DNA of 64,000 nt from Bradyrhizobium sp. Lineage in GTDB: Bacteria; Pseudomonadota; Alphaproteobacteria; Rhizobiales; Xanthobacteraceae. Positions 42,032-50,868 of the stretch are shown one piece after another. The notes under the pieces are model-generated. The model did not search any database. It had not been told where the DNA came from and saw only the letters and a list, made by a program, of their open reading frames with translations. The stretch's first letter is position 1, and each line of letters opens with the position of its first letter. The stretch covers positions 103,122 to 167,121 of the forward strand of contig NZ_JACRMG010000029.1 in the NCBI RefSeq assembly GCF_016219575.1. Direction: 5' to 3'. Both the position numbers and the translations under genes were made by a program.

Positions 42032-43314
42032 AAAGCCGGCTGCCCTTCTACTACGGCTGGATGATCGTCGCCGTGGTGTTCGTCACCATGGCGATCGGCG
42101 TCAACGCGCGCACCGCATTCTCGCTGCTGTTTCCGCCCATCATCTCCGAGTTCGGCTGGGATCGCGGCGTCACCGCGGGCGCCTTCTCCTTCGGCTTCGT
42201 GGTGTCGGGGATCATGAGCCCGCTGATCGGGCGGCTGATGGACCGCTTCGGTCCGCGCGCGGTGATGGAGCTTGGCGTCGTGCTGATGGGCGGCGGCATG
42301 CTGCTGGCGCCGCTGACCACGCAGCCCTGGCATCTCTATCTCACCATCGGCGTGCTGGTCGGCGCCGGCAGCGTCTGCCTCGGTTATTCCGGGCAATCGC
42401 TGTTCGTGCCCAACTGGTTCGTCCGCCGCCGCGGGCTGGCGATCGGCATTGCGTTTGCCGGTGTCGGCGTCGGCTCGGTGACGCTGCTGCCGTGGGTGCA
42501 GCACATGATCGAGCAGGCGGGCTGGAAGACGTCCTGCACGGCGATGGGCATCCTGATCATCGTCGTGCTGGCGCCGATCAACCTCTTGCTGCACAAGCGG
42601 CCGGAGGACATCGGCCTGTTGCCCGACGGCGATCCCGCGCCGACGGCGACCTCCGCAAAGCCGGTCTCGAACGTCGTCGATCCCGTGTGGGCCGGCACCG
42701 ACTGGACGCTGCGCCTCGCGATGCGCACGGCGCGTTTCTGGTGGATCGCGATCGGCTATTTCTGCGGGCTGTACATCTGGTACGCGGTGCAGGTGCACCA
42801 GACCAAGTTCCTGCTCGACATCGGCTTCAGTCCGACCGTCGGCGTCTGGGCGCTCGGCGTGGTCAGCCTGCTCGGCATTCCCGGCCAGATCTGGCTCGGC
42901 CATGTCTCCGATCGCGTCGGCCGCGAATGGGTGTGGGCGATCGCCTGCTTCGGCTTCGCGATCTGCTTTGCCGCGCTGGTCGCGCTGAAATATGTGCCGA
43001 GCCTCTGGCTGGTCTATCTGATGGTGCTCACGCAAGGCGTGCTCGGCTACGGCCTTACTTCGGTGATGGGACCGATCGTGCTGGAGATTTTCCAGGGCAG
43101 GCAATACGGCAGCATCTTCGGCACCATCATGCTCGCCGCGCTCGCGGGCGGCGCCGCGGGACCGTGGGCCACCGGCGTGCTGCATGATTTCACCGGCAGC
43201 TATACCGTTGCCTTCGCGGCCGGGATTGTCGTGAGCCTGCTGTCGGCCATCGCGATCTGGCAGGCTTCGCCCGGCAAGGTCCGCGCCGTTGCGGGGAAGA
43301 TAGCGCAGGTGTAG
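42028..43314 (+). CDS. MFS transporter (OFA/monocarboxylate-like)
   Basis: A 428-residue protein with 12 transmembrane helices. Seen: PFYYGWMIVAVVFVTMAIGVNART (in part) and LIGRLMDRFGPRAVMELGVV, the loop 2-3 motif, and GHVSDRVGREWVWAI in the second half. The pattern is that of oxalate/formate or monocarboxylate importers. Its start overlaps the dehydrogenase stop, so a carboxylate substrate fits. Substrate not fixed by sequence. Confidence 0.87.
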   Translation: MKSRLPFYYGWMIVAVVFVTMAIGVNARTAFSLLFPPIISEFGWDRGVTAGAFSFGFVVSGIMSPLIGRLMDRFGPRAVMELGVVLMGGGMLLAPLTTQPWHLYLTIGVLVGAGSVCLGYSGQSLFVPNWFVRRRGLAIGIAFAGVGVGSVTLLPWVQHMIEQAGWKTSCTAMGILIIVVLAPINLLLHKRPEDIGLLPDGDPAPTATSAKPVSNVVDPVWAGTDWTLRLAMRTARFWWIAIGYFCGLYIWYAVQVHQTKFLLDIGFSPTVGVWALGVVSLLGIPGQIWLGHVSDRVGREWVWAIACFGFAICFAALVALKYVPSLWLVYLMVLTQGVLGYGLTSVMGPIVLEIFQGRQYGSIFGTIMLAALAGGAAGPWATGVLHDFTGSYTVAFAAGIVVSLLSAIAIWQASPGKVRAVAGKIAQV

Positions 43315-43486
43315 GGCGCTTGATCTGAGTATGCATTTGCGCGCAGCGTCGAGCATGGGAGCCGGGGACGGTGCGTTCGCTTTTTGACCCAGAGCCGGCA
43401 TCCTGTCCATTTACCCCATAGGTAGAGGCTGGCAGGCTCCACGCCCCTGTGATTTGATAGCCGGAACGGTAGGCAGGCGGGGCTCG

Positions 43487-45253
43487 GTGGCTGGAGAGCG
43501 GACAGAGCGGCGGTTAGCGGCCATCTTGGCTGCTGATGTGGTGGGCTACAGCCGGCTGATGGGAGCCGATGAAGTCGGTACCCTGGCGGCGCTAAAGGCG
43601 ATTCGCCGCGACGTCGTCGATCCGGCCATCGGCGACCATAAAGGGCGCATCGTGAAGACGACGGGCGACGGCCTGCTGGTCGAATTTGCCAGCGCGGTAG
43701 ATGCCGTGAACTGCGCCATGACTGTGCAGGGACTGATGGCGGAGCGGGCCAAGGACGGGTCCAAAATCACGTTTCGCATCGGCATCAACATCGGTGATAT
43801 CATCATTGATGGCGACGACATTTTCGGGGATGGTGTGAATATTGCGGCCCGCGTCGAGAGCGAGTGCAAGCCAGGCGAGGTATGCCTGTCGAGCAGCGCC
43901 TTCGAGCAGGTTCGGAGCAAGACCAGCTTCGCTTTCGAAGACTTGGGCGAGCGCTCGCTGAAGAACATCGACCGGCCGGTTCGGCTCTATGCGGCGCGTC
44001 CGGCCTTGGCAACGCCGCATCCAGACCGAGAGCGGGTCGAACTCGCCAAGCCACTTCCGCTACCCGACAAGCCTTCGATCGCCGTGCTGCCGTTCCAGAA
44101 CATGAGTGGCGATCCGGAGCAAGAATACTTTGCCGATGGCATGGTGGAAGACATCATCACTGCACTGTCGAGGTTTAAATCACTGTTCGTGATCGCTCGC
44201 AACACGAGCTTCATCTACAAGGGCAAATCCGTAAACATCAATCAGATAGGTCGCGATCTCGGCGTTCGATATGTGCTCGAGGGAAGCGTAAGGAAAGCGG
44301 CCGGAAAGCTGCGAATTACCGGACAGCTGATTGAAGCGGCCACCAACAATCATCTCTGGGCAGAGAAATTCGACGGTAAGGTTGAAGACATATTCGAGCT
44401 TCAGGACAAGGTAGTAGGAAACGTCGTCAGCTCCATCGCCCCCATGCTTGAACTCGCCGAAATTGAAAGGGCAAATCAGAAGCCGACCGAAAAATTGGAG
44501 TGTTACGATTTTTATCTGCGGGGCCTCTCCAAGCACCGTTCACTCCAGTCGGGGCGCGAAGCTCGCGAGCTTTTCGAGAAGGCAATCGAAAAGGACAGGA
44601 ACTTCGGTCCCGCTTATGCGATGATTGCCTGGGGCATCTTGATGGAACAATCGACCACCGGGAGGCCCTTGAGGCCGGAAAAGCTTGCCCAATCACTCCA
44701 GTTTGCTCGCATCGCGGCGCAACTGGCACCGGAAGACGCCTTTTCACTAGCACGCTCAGGTCATGTGCTGACCTACCTTGGACACGAGTTTGATCTTGGA
44801 GCCTCAATGATCGAGGAGGCCTTGATCCGCAATCCGAACCTGGCTGCGGCATGGTATTCGCAGGGTTGGGTGACGATGATGTGCGGCGATGCAGCAAAGG
44901 CTGTCGAAAGTTTTGATACCATGCTCAGGCTTAGTCCGCTTGATCCCCTGCGTGGGAGCGTTTGGAACGGAAGAGCCTTCGCTCTTTTCCTGCTTGGACG
45001 CTACGGTGAGGGACGTGCATCTGCCGAGCGAACGAAGCAGTTTTACACTGATATCCATACACTATCACCGATCGCTCTCAACTGCGTTGGATTGGGGCAA
45101 CTTGACGAGGCGAGAGATATCGTTCAGCAGATTCTAAAGCTTAGCAGTCAATTTTCCATTGCCCGCGCCATGCAAGCGTTTCCGACTCGGTCGAAGGAAT
45201 ACAGCAGGGTAATAGCTGCAGCGTTTGAGCAAGCTGGTTTGCCTGCAGGGTGA
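43487..45253 (+). CDS. Adenylate cyclase-TolB-TPR regulatory protein
   Basis: A 588-residue cytosolic protein from GTG 43487, whose product begins MAGERTERRLAAILAADVVG, the usual start of this family; TTG 43454 is rejected. The class III cyclase domain (about 10-170) has KTTGDGLLVEFASAVDAV and GINIGDIIIDGDDIFGDGV, keeping metal Asp residues. Next comes a TolB-like segment (about 195-320; PSIAVLPFQNMSGDPEQEYF) and then TPR helices (about 335-570). Dozens of such paralogues occur in bradyrhizobia. Their signals are unknown. Stand-alone gene. Confidence 0.9.
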   Translation: MAGERTERRLAAILAADVVGYSRLMGADEVGTLAALKAIRRDVVDPAIGDHKGRIVKTTGDGLLVEFASAVDAVNCAMTVQGLMAERAKDGSKITFRIGINIGDIIIDGDDIFGDGVNIAARVESECKPGEVCLSSSAFEQVRSKTSFAFEDLGERSLKNIDRPVRLYAARPALATPHPDRERVELAKPLPLPDKPSIAVLPFQNMSGDPEQEYFADGMVEDIITALSRFKSLFVIARNTSFIYKGKSVNINQIGRDLGVRYVLEGSVRKAAGKLRITGQLIEAATNNHLWAEKFDGKVEDIFELQDKVVGNVVSSIAPMLELAEIERANQKPTEKLECYDFYLRGLSKHRSLQSGREARELFEKAIEKDRNFGPAYAMIAWGILMEQSTTGRPLRPEKLAQSLQFARIAAQLAPEDAFSLARSGHVLTYLGHEFDLGASMIEEALIRNPNLAAAWYSQGWVTMMCGDAAKAVESFDTMLRLSPLDPLRGSVWNGRAFALFLLGRYGEGRASAERTKQFYTDIHTLSPIALNCVGLGQLDEARDIVQQILKLSSQFSIARAMQAFPTRSKEYSRVIAAAFEQAGLPAG

Positions 45254-45337
45254 CAAGGGATTCCCTCAAGACATTCAGGATTGGAATGCGAGCGCCGGGT
45301 ACGCCGCTCAAAGCGGGATAACCGTAACGACCGCTTC

Positions 45338-45552
45338 TTACTTCACGTCGAACGTATCGCCGATCGCCTGCTGCAGGTCGTTGAAGGCGCGCAGGAAGCT
45401 GTCGGCCGGCGTGGTCTCGGGATCGATCAGGCGGTGCAGGCGGAAGCCGTCCTCGAGCGCAAGCAGGATGGCGGCGACCCATCCGGGGTTCTCGAAGTTC
45501 TTGCCGCTGTGCTTCGAGATGATCGCGACGATCTCCGTGAGCATCTGCCGGC
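45338..45552 (-). pseudogene. Truncated TetR regulator (C-terminal fragment)
   Basis: About 71 codons matching the C-terminal third of the intact TetR at 48598: MLTEIVAIISKHSGKNFENP, then a stretch ending NDLQQAIGDTFDVK; the DNA is about 87% identical by eye. Homology stops abruptly at 45552, where the N-terminal two thirds, with the helix-turn-helix, are missing. It marks the left edge of the lower-GC segment. It cannot bind DNA as it stands. Confidence 0.82.
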
Positions 45553-45573
45553 AATTTTCGATGCAAGCGTGCG

Positions 45574-46200
45574 TTATGGTTGTGGCGGTTCTACCAACCC
45601 TTGCATGATGCCGCGTATTTTGTTTGGCGCGCTGACGATCCGCGCGTCGCGCAATTCGACCACGGTTTCACTCGCGCCGACTGGCCCATTGGTAATGATG
45701 ACTGGTCCCAGCAGCGTGCCCGAGATTGGAATGCCAAGGTTGACGAATCCCTCGGTCGCCTCGACAGCTTGATAAGCCAGGAAACTCTGCTCGTCGGAAG
45801 ACAGCACGCCAATTCCTGCGCCGCGTCCAGTGACCTTGATTTGTGCCCGAAGCCACAATTCGCTGGCAGCACCGATCCGGGCACTGATATCTTGCGCGAC
45901 GACGGGAATGCGTGCCGCATACATGTACGGGTGTGCATTGCGATTGATCCGCACAGTGAGGTTAGAAGCAGTTTCGACCTTCGCTGAGTCAACCGCGGGC
46001 AAGGAAACTGTTGCAAGACAGCAACTGTTGGAGAACCTCAGGGCCGGGGTCTCAAATTGCAGGGCCTCCCGCGGCCGTTCGTTGAGCTGCCGAGCCACTC
46101 TGTCAGATGGGTTTGCGAGTGCGCCGATAAGTCGGCTCCCTTCGAGAAGTATTGTCGGGGCGCGCAAGGGCTTTGCCGCGACAAGGGATGCCATGGTCAT
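45574..46200 (-). CDS. Hypothetical protein, beta-rich
   Basis: A frame of about 208 residues from the ATG at 46200 (MTMASLVAAKPLRAP); the longer frame from TTG 46323 has no better support. The second half looks like a real, beta-rich protein: LTVRINRNAHPYMYAARIPV, SELWLRAQIKVTGRG, SFLAYQAVEATEGFVN, ETVVELRDARIV. No family recognised. GC is lower than average. It may be a C-terminal piece of a larger protein, as the opening 100 residues look less convincing. Confidence 0.45.
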   Translation of the reverse strand: MTMASLVAAKPLRAPTILLEGSRLIGALANPSDRVARQLNERPREALQFETPALRFSNSCCLATVSLPAVDSAKVETASNLTVRINRNAHPYMYAARIPVVAQDISARIGAASELWLRAQIKVTGRGAGIGVLSSDEQSFLAYQAVEATEGFVNLGIPISGTLLGPVIITNGPVGASETVVELRDARIVSAPNKIRGIMQGLVEPPQP

Positions 46201-46319
46201 GGTGTGGACTCTTGTTCGCTGTGGGGTTGTAGTGATAAGGTATCCTGCGATCTCTTCAAACGCAGGGAGCCGAACTGTGCCAGTGACCGAAGCCAACCGA
46301 CAGGCGCAGGCGACCTTGA

Positions 46320-46523
46320 GCAATCAGGCTTGCGGAACGCGCGGGTGAAGGTCTGGCGCCCGATTACGCTGAGATGGCACGGCGTCGATACACTGAGGAT
46401 GATCCGTGGGATCCCGGTGTCATTGACTTCCTGTCAAGGAAGAGTAAGCACGTCCTCGAGATCGGCCACGACATGGGATGCTATTTCGCAATCGCCGCAC
46501 GGCGCGGCAAAGCCGCGCAATAG
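46320..46523 (+). pseudogene. Methyltransferase-like fragment
   Basis: An open stretch of about 67 codons between stops, without a start. It contains ARRRYTEDDPWDPGVIDFLS and HVLEIGHDMGCYFAIAARRG; the second resembles SAM motif I of class I methyltransferases (VLEIGxGMGC). It ends one codon before the next gene's ATG (TAGATG). Probably the remnant of a glycan or LPS methyltransferase gene. Confidence is limited by its small size. Confidence 0.45.
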
Positions 46524-48332
46524 ATGACGCCGATGCTTCTTGTCTCGCTCACCGCAATCCTCGGGCTATCACTTGCTATTTGCCGGGCTCTAAGGGTCCC
46601 AGTCGAAACTGGACCCCTGCTTGCGATATCCTTGATTATGGTGGTGCTATACGCCTTCGCCCTAGGGAACGTGCTAATAGTTGGCACATATGTTCTGACC
46701 GGCCTCGGTGTTGTTTGGTTCCTATATGAGGCAGGACAAGTCGCATGCGTCGGGAGGTCCGTACCTGTCCTAAACTTGGGGGTCTTGGTCTATGCAGTAA
46801 CCGGCGTTGTCCTCTACTGGGGGCTAGACAATTCTGAGTTCACGCAATGGGACGACTTCTCGCACTGGGGATTCGCGACAAAGGAATTGCTCGTACGACA
46901 CCACCTTGCTGACCTAAACAACGTCCAACAGATTAAGGATTACCCACCCGGCCTGAACCTGTTCCACTTCTTTGTGGTCTTCCCGTCGGCAGGAACGGAG
47001 GGAGAAATACTAACTGCAAATTCGTGGGTACTGTTCGCGATCTTGCCTTGTTTCCTATATCGCGCGACGCCTTGGAGCATTTTTGCAATTTGCGGCGCCA
47101 TAGGGGCGCTTTTCTTGGCGCCTTACGCGCTAGGGACCGGCCTCTACACAGTCATGAGCGATCAAAGTCTCAGCATATTCTTTGCCGGAGCTATCGTAGC
47201 GTACTGGATAATATACAGAGCGCGACCAGGCTCAGTCGCTATCGTGGCATTACCACTCGCCGCCCTACCATTGATCAAGGCTTCTGGCGCGCTGTTCGCC
47301 TTTATCGCCGCCATCGCAATAAGTATCGATATCGCCTCGCGACAGCGAAATCTGCGTTCCGCAGCGATCATTTGTGCATTGATTGCCGCTCCCGTGTTTG
47401 CTCGATCGTCATGGCAAGGATACGTGTCGTCTCATGCTATCCCGCCTACTTTCCCGACACAGACGACTTCCATTTGGGCCGCTTTTTCAGGCACCTCCAG
47501 AGATCGGTCGCAAGCTATCGCTTACAACTTCATCGACGCACTGACTGGATTATCGGTGGGAATATCTCCGGGATGGAGCACCGCATTATGGTGCGTCGTC
47601 TTCGCGAGCTTCACCGCTGTCATTTTAGTTTTTTGCGGTAGCGAAAATCGCCGACAGGCCTTGATTTTCCTCACGGTTCTGTGGGTGGGGTTAGGGGTCT
47701 ATCTAACCGGACTGCTGACAATGTACGTCGCCTCCTTCAAGTTTGGGGACGAAGATTTGCGTCTTGCGTCGTTCGGCCGATACGTTTCGACTTATATTGC
47801 CGGCCTATTGCTGGTTGTTCTGTTTTGTGTCCGCCAGATTAGCAGCAGCGACAACAGCCTACGCGATGGGTGGGCACTCAGCGCCATCATGGTCTCTTTC
47901 CTTTTCGTATTCGAATTTCCGGAGGTGAGAATTATTGGCGCTAAGCGGCAAGATCCATTTTTGTCCGAACACCGAGAGCTGCTTAACCGCGTCGCAAGCA
48001 TTATTCCGTCAAACGCGCGGGTCAGAATAATTGTTCAAAATAGTAACGGGGCAGAAGTTGTACGCACTCGTTACGCACTCATTCCACGCCGCTACACGGG
48101 TGCATGGTCGATCGGCAAACCATATCGGGAGAACGACTATTACACCAAGAATATAACGGCAGAGCAGTTCGCGAGAGAGCTTTCTGACGTGGACTACTTG
48201 TTGCTGATCCGGGCAGACCAGAATTTTTGGTCCAACTTTGGATCGCTCTTTGAGGGAATCGAGGGAGTAGATTCCCATCGCCTCTTCAAAATCTCAAAAT
48301 CAGGACCACTCAAGCTCGTCCCAGCATTGTGA
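46524..48332 (+). CDS. Large polytopic membrane protein, lower GC, unknown
   Basis: A 602-residue protein with about 12 transmembrane helices (first LLVSLTAILGLSLAICRAL) to about residue 470, then a soluble tail to 602. WDDFSHWGFATKELLVRHHL near residue 110, between early helices, is a conserved-looking acidic/His loop as in GT-C glycosyltransferases, which carry catalytic acids in their first outer loops. GC and codon use differ clearly from the flanks. Together with the methyltransferase fragment, a role in surface glycan assembly is possible but not shown. Confidence 0.7.
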   Translation: MTPMLLVSLTAILGLSLAICRALRVPVETGPLLAISLIMVVLYAFALGNVLIVGTYVLTGLGVVWFLYEAGQVACVGRSVPVLNLGVLVYAVTGVVLYWGLDNSEFTQWDDFSHWGFATKELLVRHHLADLNNVQQIKDYPPGLNLFHFFVVFPSAGTEGEILTANSWVLFAILPCFLYRATPWSIFAICGAIGALFLAPYALGTGLYTVMSDQSLSIFFAGAIVAYWIIYRARPGSVAIVALPLAALPLIKASGALFAFIAAIAISIDIASRQRNLRSAAIICALIAAPVFARSSWQGYVSSHAIPPTFPTQTTSIWAAFSGTSRDRSQAIAYNFIDALTGLSVGISPGWSTALWCVVFASFTAVILVFCGSENRRQALIFLTVLWVGLGVYLTGLLTMYVASFKFGDEDLRLASFGRYVSTYIAGLLLVVLFCVRQISSSDNSLRDGWALSAIMVSFLFVFEFPEVRIIGAKRQDPFLSEHRELLNRVASIIPSNARVRIIVQNSNGAEVVRTRYALIPRRYTGAWSIGKPYRENDYYTKNITAEQFARELSDVDYLLLIRADQNFWSNFGSLFEGIEGVDSHRLFKISKSGPLKLVPAL

Positions 48333-48597
48333 AGCTCGGATACGAGACCTTCGATAAGCCAGGTAGCCGCAACCGTTTCTTGCTACTTTCTATCAGATCG
48401 CTGCGAAATGGCAGAAGAGGGCCCCAACAAACTCGACCCATACTTCCGTCCTAACCCGAGAAGCGGACATCGAAGCTAGTCGACCGGAGTGTCGGCTTAG
48501 GGGCCCCTGGCAGACATTCCGGTCATACCCCGGACTGTCCGATCCCAAGAGGGACGCGGCTGCGCCTGCATGAACCTGCCAGGGATGAGGACACGTC
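48333..48597. other. 265-bp region at the right edge of the inserted segment
   Basis: No coding frame of quality and no clear hairpin. GC returns to the local norm toward the TetR gene. It is where a right-hand junction of the insertion would lie. Confidence 0.3.
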
Positions 48598-49212
48598 TCA
48601 CTTCACATCGAACGTTTCGCCGATCGCGTGCTGCAGATCGTTGAGGGCGCGCAGAAAACTGTCGGGCGGCGTGGTCTCTGGGTCGATCAGGCGATGCAGG
48701 CGGAAGCCGTCTTCCAGCGCGAGCAGGATGGCGGCCACCCATTCCGGCTTCTCGAAATTCTTGCCCTCGTGCTTCGAGATGATGGCGACGATCTCCGTCA
48801 GCATCTGCCGGCGCGCACGCAGGCGCTTGGCCAGTTCCGGCCGCCGCTTCTCGGCGCGCGCCACGAACAGGATCATTTCCATGTGAAGCAGGGGCGAGCG
48901 GCCGAGCGGATCCTGCCGCGCGCGCTCCATGTTGCGGAACGCGTCGATGAAATCCTGCAAATCCTGATGCTTGGCCAGGAGGTCGAGGTTGCGCCGGATC
49001 GTCTGCTCGACGTGATCTTCCAGCATGGCGACGATCAGCTCGTCCTTGCTGGCGAAATTCGAATAAAACGCCCCGCGGGTGAAACCGGCGGCCGCCGCGA
49101 TCGTTTCGATGCTGGCGGCATTGATGCCCTGTTCCTCGAACACCCGCGCGGCGGCCTCGAACAGTTTGTCGCGGGTATCGTCCCGGGTCGGTCTGGTGCG
49201 CAACCTTGACAT
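48598..49212 (-). CDS. TetR-family repressor
   Basis: A 204-residue regulator. HTH at about 12-58: RDKLFEAAARVFEEQGINAA then IAAAAGFTRGAFYSNFASKDELI, the TetR recognition helix. The C-terminal ligand domain is helical. It is divergent from the P450 gene; a perfect 12-bp inverted repeat lies between the starts. Likely represses both. The ligand is unknown but may be the P450 substrate. A truncated relative is at 45338. Confidence 0.92.
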   Translation of the reverse strand: MSRLRTRPTRDDTRDKLFEAAARVFEEQGINAASIETIAAAAGFTRGAFYSNFASKDELIVAMLEDHVEQTIRRNLDLLAKHQDLQDFIDAFRNMERARQDPLGRSPLLHMEMILFVARAEKRRPELAKRLRARRQMLTEIVAIISKHEGKNFEKPEWVAAILLALEDGFRLHRLIDPETTPPDSFLRALNDLQHAIGETFDVK

Positions 49213-49233
49213 CGGCGCATTTTAGGGCACAAT

Positions 49234-49263
49234 GCAACTCGATACAACAATGTATCGAGTTGC
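49234..49263. promoter_or_regulatory. TetR operator: perfect 12-bp inverted repeat
   Basis: GCAACTCGATAC (49234-49245) and GTATCGAGTTGC (49252-49263), six-base spacer AACAAT. It lies 22 bases from the TetR start and 46 from the P450 start, the expected operator site for divergent control. Confidence 0.8.
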
Positions 49264-49308
49264 GCGACACAGAAACAAATCCGGCGCGACAGCTTGAGGG
49301 GAGGTCTC

Positions 49309-50541
49309 ATGAACGAGCACGTTCAGCCCGCGACCAGTGCGCCGCTTTTCAATCCGCTGGCGCCGGAGTTCATCAACAACCCCTATCCCTATTACGAGCG
49401 GCTGCGCACGACAGATCCGATGCACCTTTCGCCGTTCGGCATGTATGTGGCGAGCCGGCACGCCGAGGCGAGCCTCGTGCTGCGCGACAAGCGTTTCGGC
49501 AAGGACTATGTCGAGCGCACCGTCCGCCGCTACGGTCCCAAAATCATGGACGAGCCGGTGTTCCGCAGCATGAGCCACTGGATGCTGCAGGCCGACCCGC
49601 CGGACCACACCCGCCTGCGCGGCCTCGTGGTGAAAGCCTTCACCGCCCGCCGCGTCGAGGACATGCGCCCGCGCATCCAGGCAATCGTCGACGAGAACAT
49701 CGACCGCATCCTCCCGCAAGGGAAGATGGACTTGATCGAGGATTTCGCGTTCCGCCTGCCGGTCACGATCATCTGCGACATGCTCGGCATACCCCAGGAG
49801 CATCGCGAGGCGTTCTATGCCTCCTCGCGCGAGGGCGGCCGCCTGCTCGATCCGGTGCCGCTGTCGCCGGAGGAGATCAAGAAGGGCAACGAGGGCTACG
49901 CCCTGTCGGCGATGTACTTCCAGCAGTTGATCGAGCTGCGGCGCAAGAATCCCGGCGACGACCTGACCACCCAGCTGGTGCAGGCCGAGGAAGACGGCAA
50001 CAAGCTCTCAACCGAAGAGCTGATCGCCAACATCATCCTGCTGTTCGGTGCCGGCCACGAGACCACCGTCAATCTGATTGGCAACGGCTTGCTGGCGCTG
50101 TTCCGCAACCCCGATCAGCTTGCACTGCTCAAAGCGAAGCCGGAGCTGATCGGCAACGCGATCGAGGAATTCCTGCGCTACGATTCTTCGGTGCAGCTCA
50201 CCGGACGCGTCGCGCTGGAGGACATCGAGGACCTCGGGGGCAAGCGCATTCCCAAGGGCGATACCGTGCTGTGCCTGCTCGGCTCGGCCAACCACGATCC
50301 CGCCGTCTATCCGGATCATCCGGAGCGGCTCGATATCACGAGGCCGAACGTGCGGCCGCTCTCCTTTGGCGGCGGCATCCATCACTGCCTCGGCGCCCAG
50401 CTGGCGCGGATCGAGGCGGAGATTGCGATCTCGACGCTGCTGCGCCGGATTCCCAACCTGCGGCTGGATGACGCGGAAAACCCGCAGTGGCGCCCGACCT
50501 TCGTGCTGCGCGGCCTCCAGCGGCTGCCGGCGAGCTGGTAG
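49309..50541 (+). CDS. Cytochrome P450
   Basis: A 410-residue soluble P450 from ATG 49309 (MNEHVQPATSAP), after GAGGGGAGG; the ATG at 49294 is rejected. I-helix AGHETT (about 247-252), ExxR in EFLRYDSS, and heme-binding FGGGIHHCLG with the thiolate Cys at 360. Type of family close to bacterial CYP107-like enzymes. No ferredoxin or reductase gene is adjacent, so electrons come from elsewhere. Substrate unknown; control by the divergent TetR is likely. Confidence 0.94.
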   Translation: MNEHVQPATSAPLFNPLAPEFINNPYPYYERLRTTDPMHLSPFGMYVASRHAEASLVLRDKRFGKDYVERTVRRYGPKIMDEPVFRSMSHWMLQADPPDHTRLRGLVVKAFTARRVEDMRPRIQAIVDENIDRILPQGKMDLIEDFAFRLPVTIICDMLGIPQEHREAFYASSREGGRLLDPVPLSPEEIKKGNEGYALSAMYFQQLIELRRKNPGDDLTTQLVQAEEDGNKLSTEELIANIILLFGAGHETTVNLIGNGLLALFRNPDQLALLKAKPELIGNAIEEFLRYDSSVQLTGRVALEDIEDLGGKRIPKGDTVLCLLGSANHDPAVYPDHPERLDITRPNVRPLSFGGGIHHCLGAQLARIEAEIAISTLLRRIPNLRLDDAENPQWRPTFVLRGLQRLPASW

Positions 50542-50557
50542 GACTGCCGGATATTCT

Positions 50558-50685
50558 GTCGTCCCGGCGCAGGCCGGGACCCATACGCCGTGGCCCGTGT
50601 TGTCGAAAGACGCTGTTCGACGGCTTTCCCTCAACAATGACCACTCGTGGTTATGGGCCCCGGCTTTCGCCGTGGCGACGAAAAC
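50558..50685. repeat. Intergenic imperfect inverted repeat
   Basis: Left arm tcgtcccggcgcaggccggg at 50559-50578 and right arm ggccccggctttcgccg near 50655-50675 form an imperfect pair around a 70-base loop, ending cgacgaaaac. This wording (cgtcccggc..gggacccata) is a frequent intergenic repeat in this group as I know it. The remaining sequence to 50868 shows only the GGAG before the AsmA start. Confidence 0.6.
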
Positions 50686-50868
50686 AAGGCGATCGCCCCG
50701 CCTGCGATGCCGCTGTGACTTCGCCTTAACTGTCTCTATATTCCCCGGTGTCCCGGCGCCGGCTCCCTTGGGTGCGGCCGCGTCCGGCGGCACAGGAGAG
50801 CGTTTTCAAGCGAAGTGGATGCCGGTTCGCGTGAAGAAAACGCGTTGGATTGAGAATCTGGAGACACC

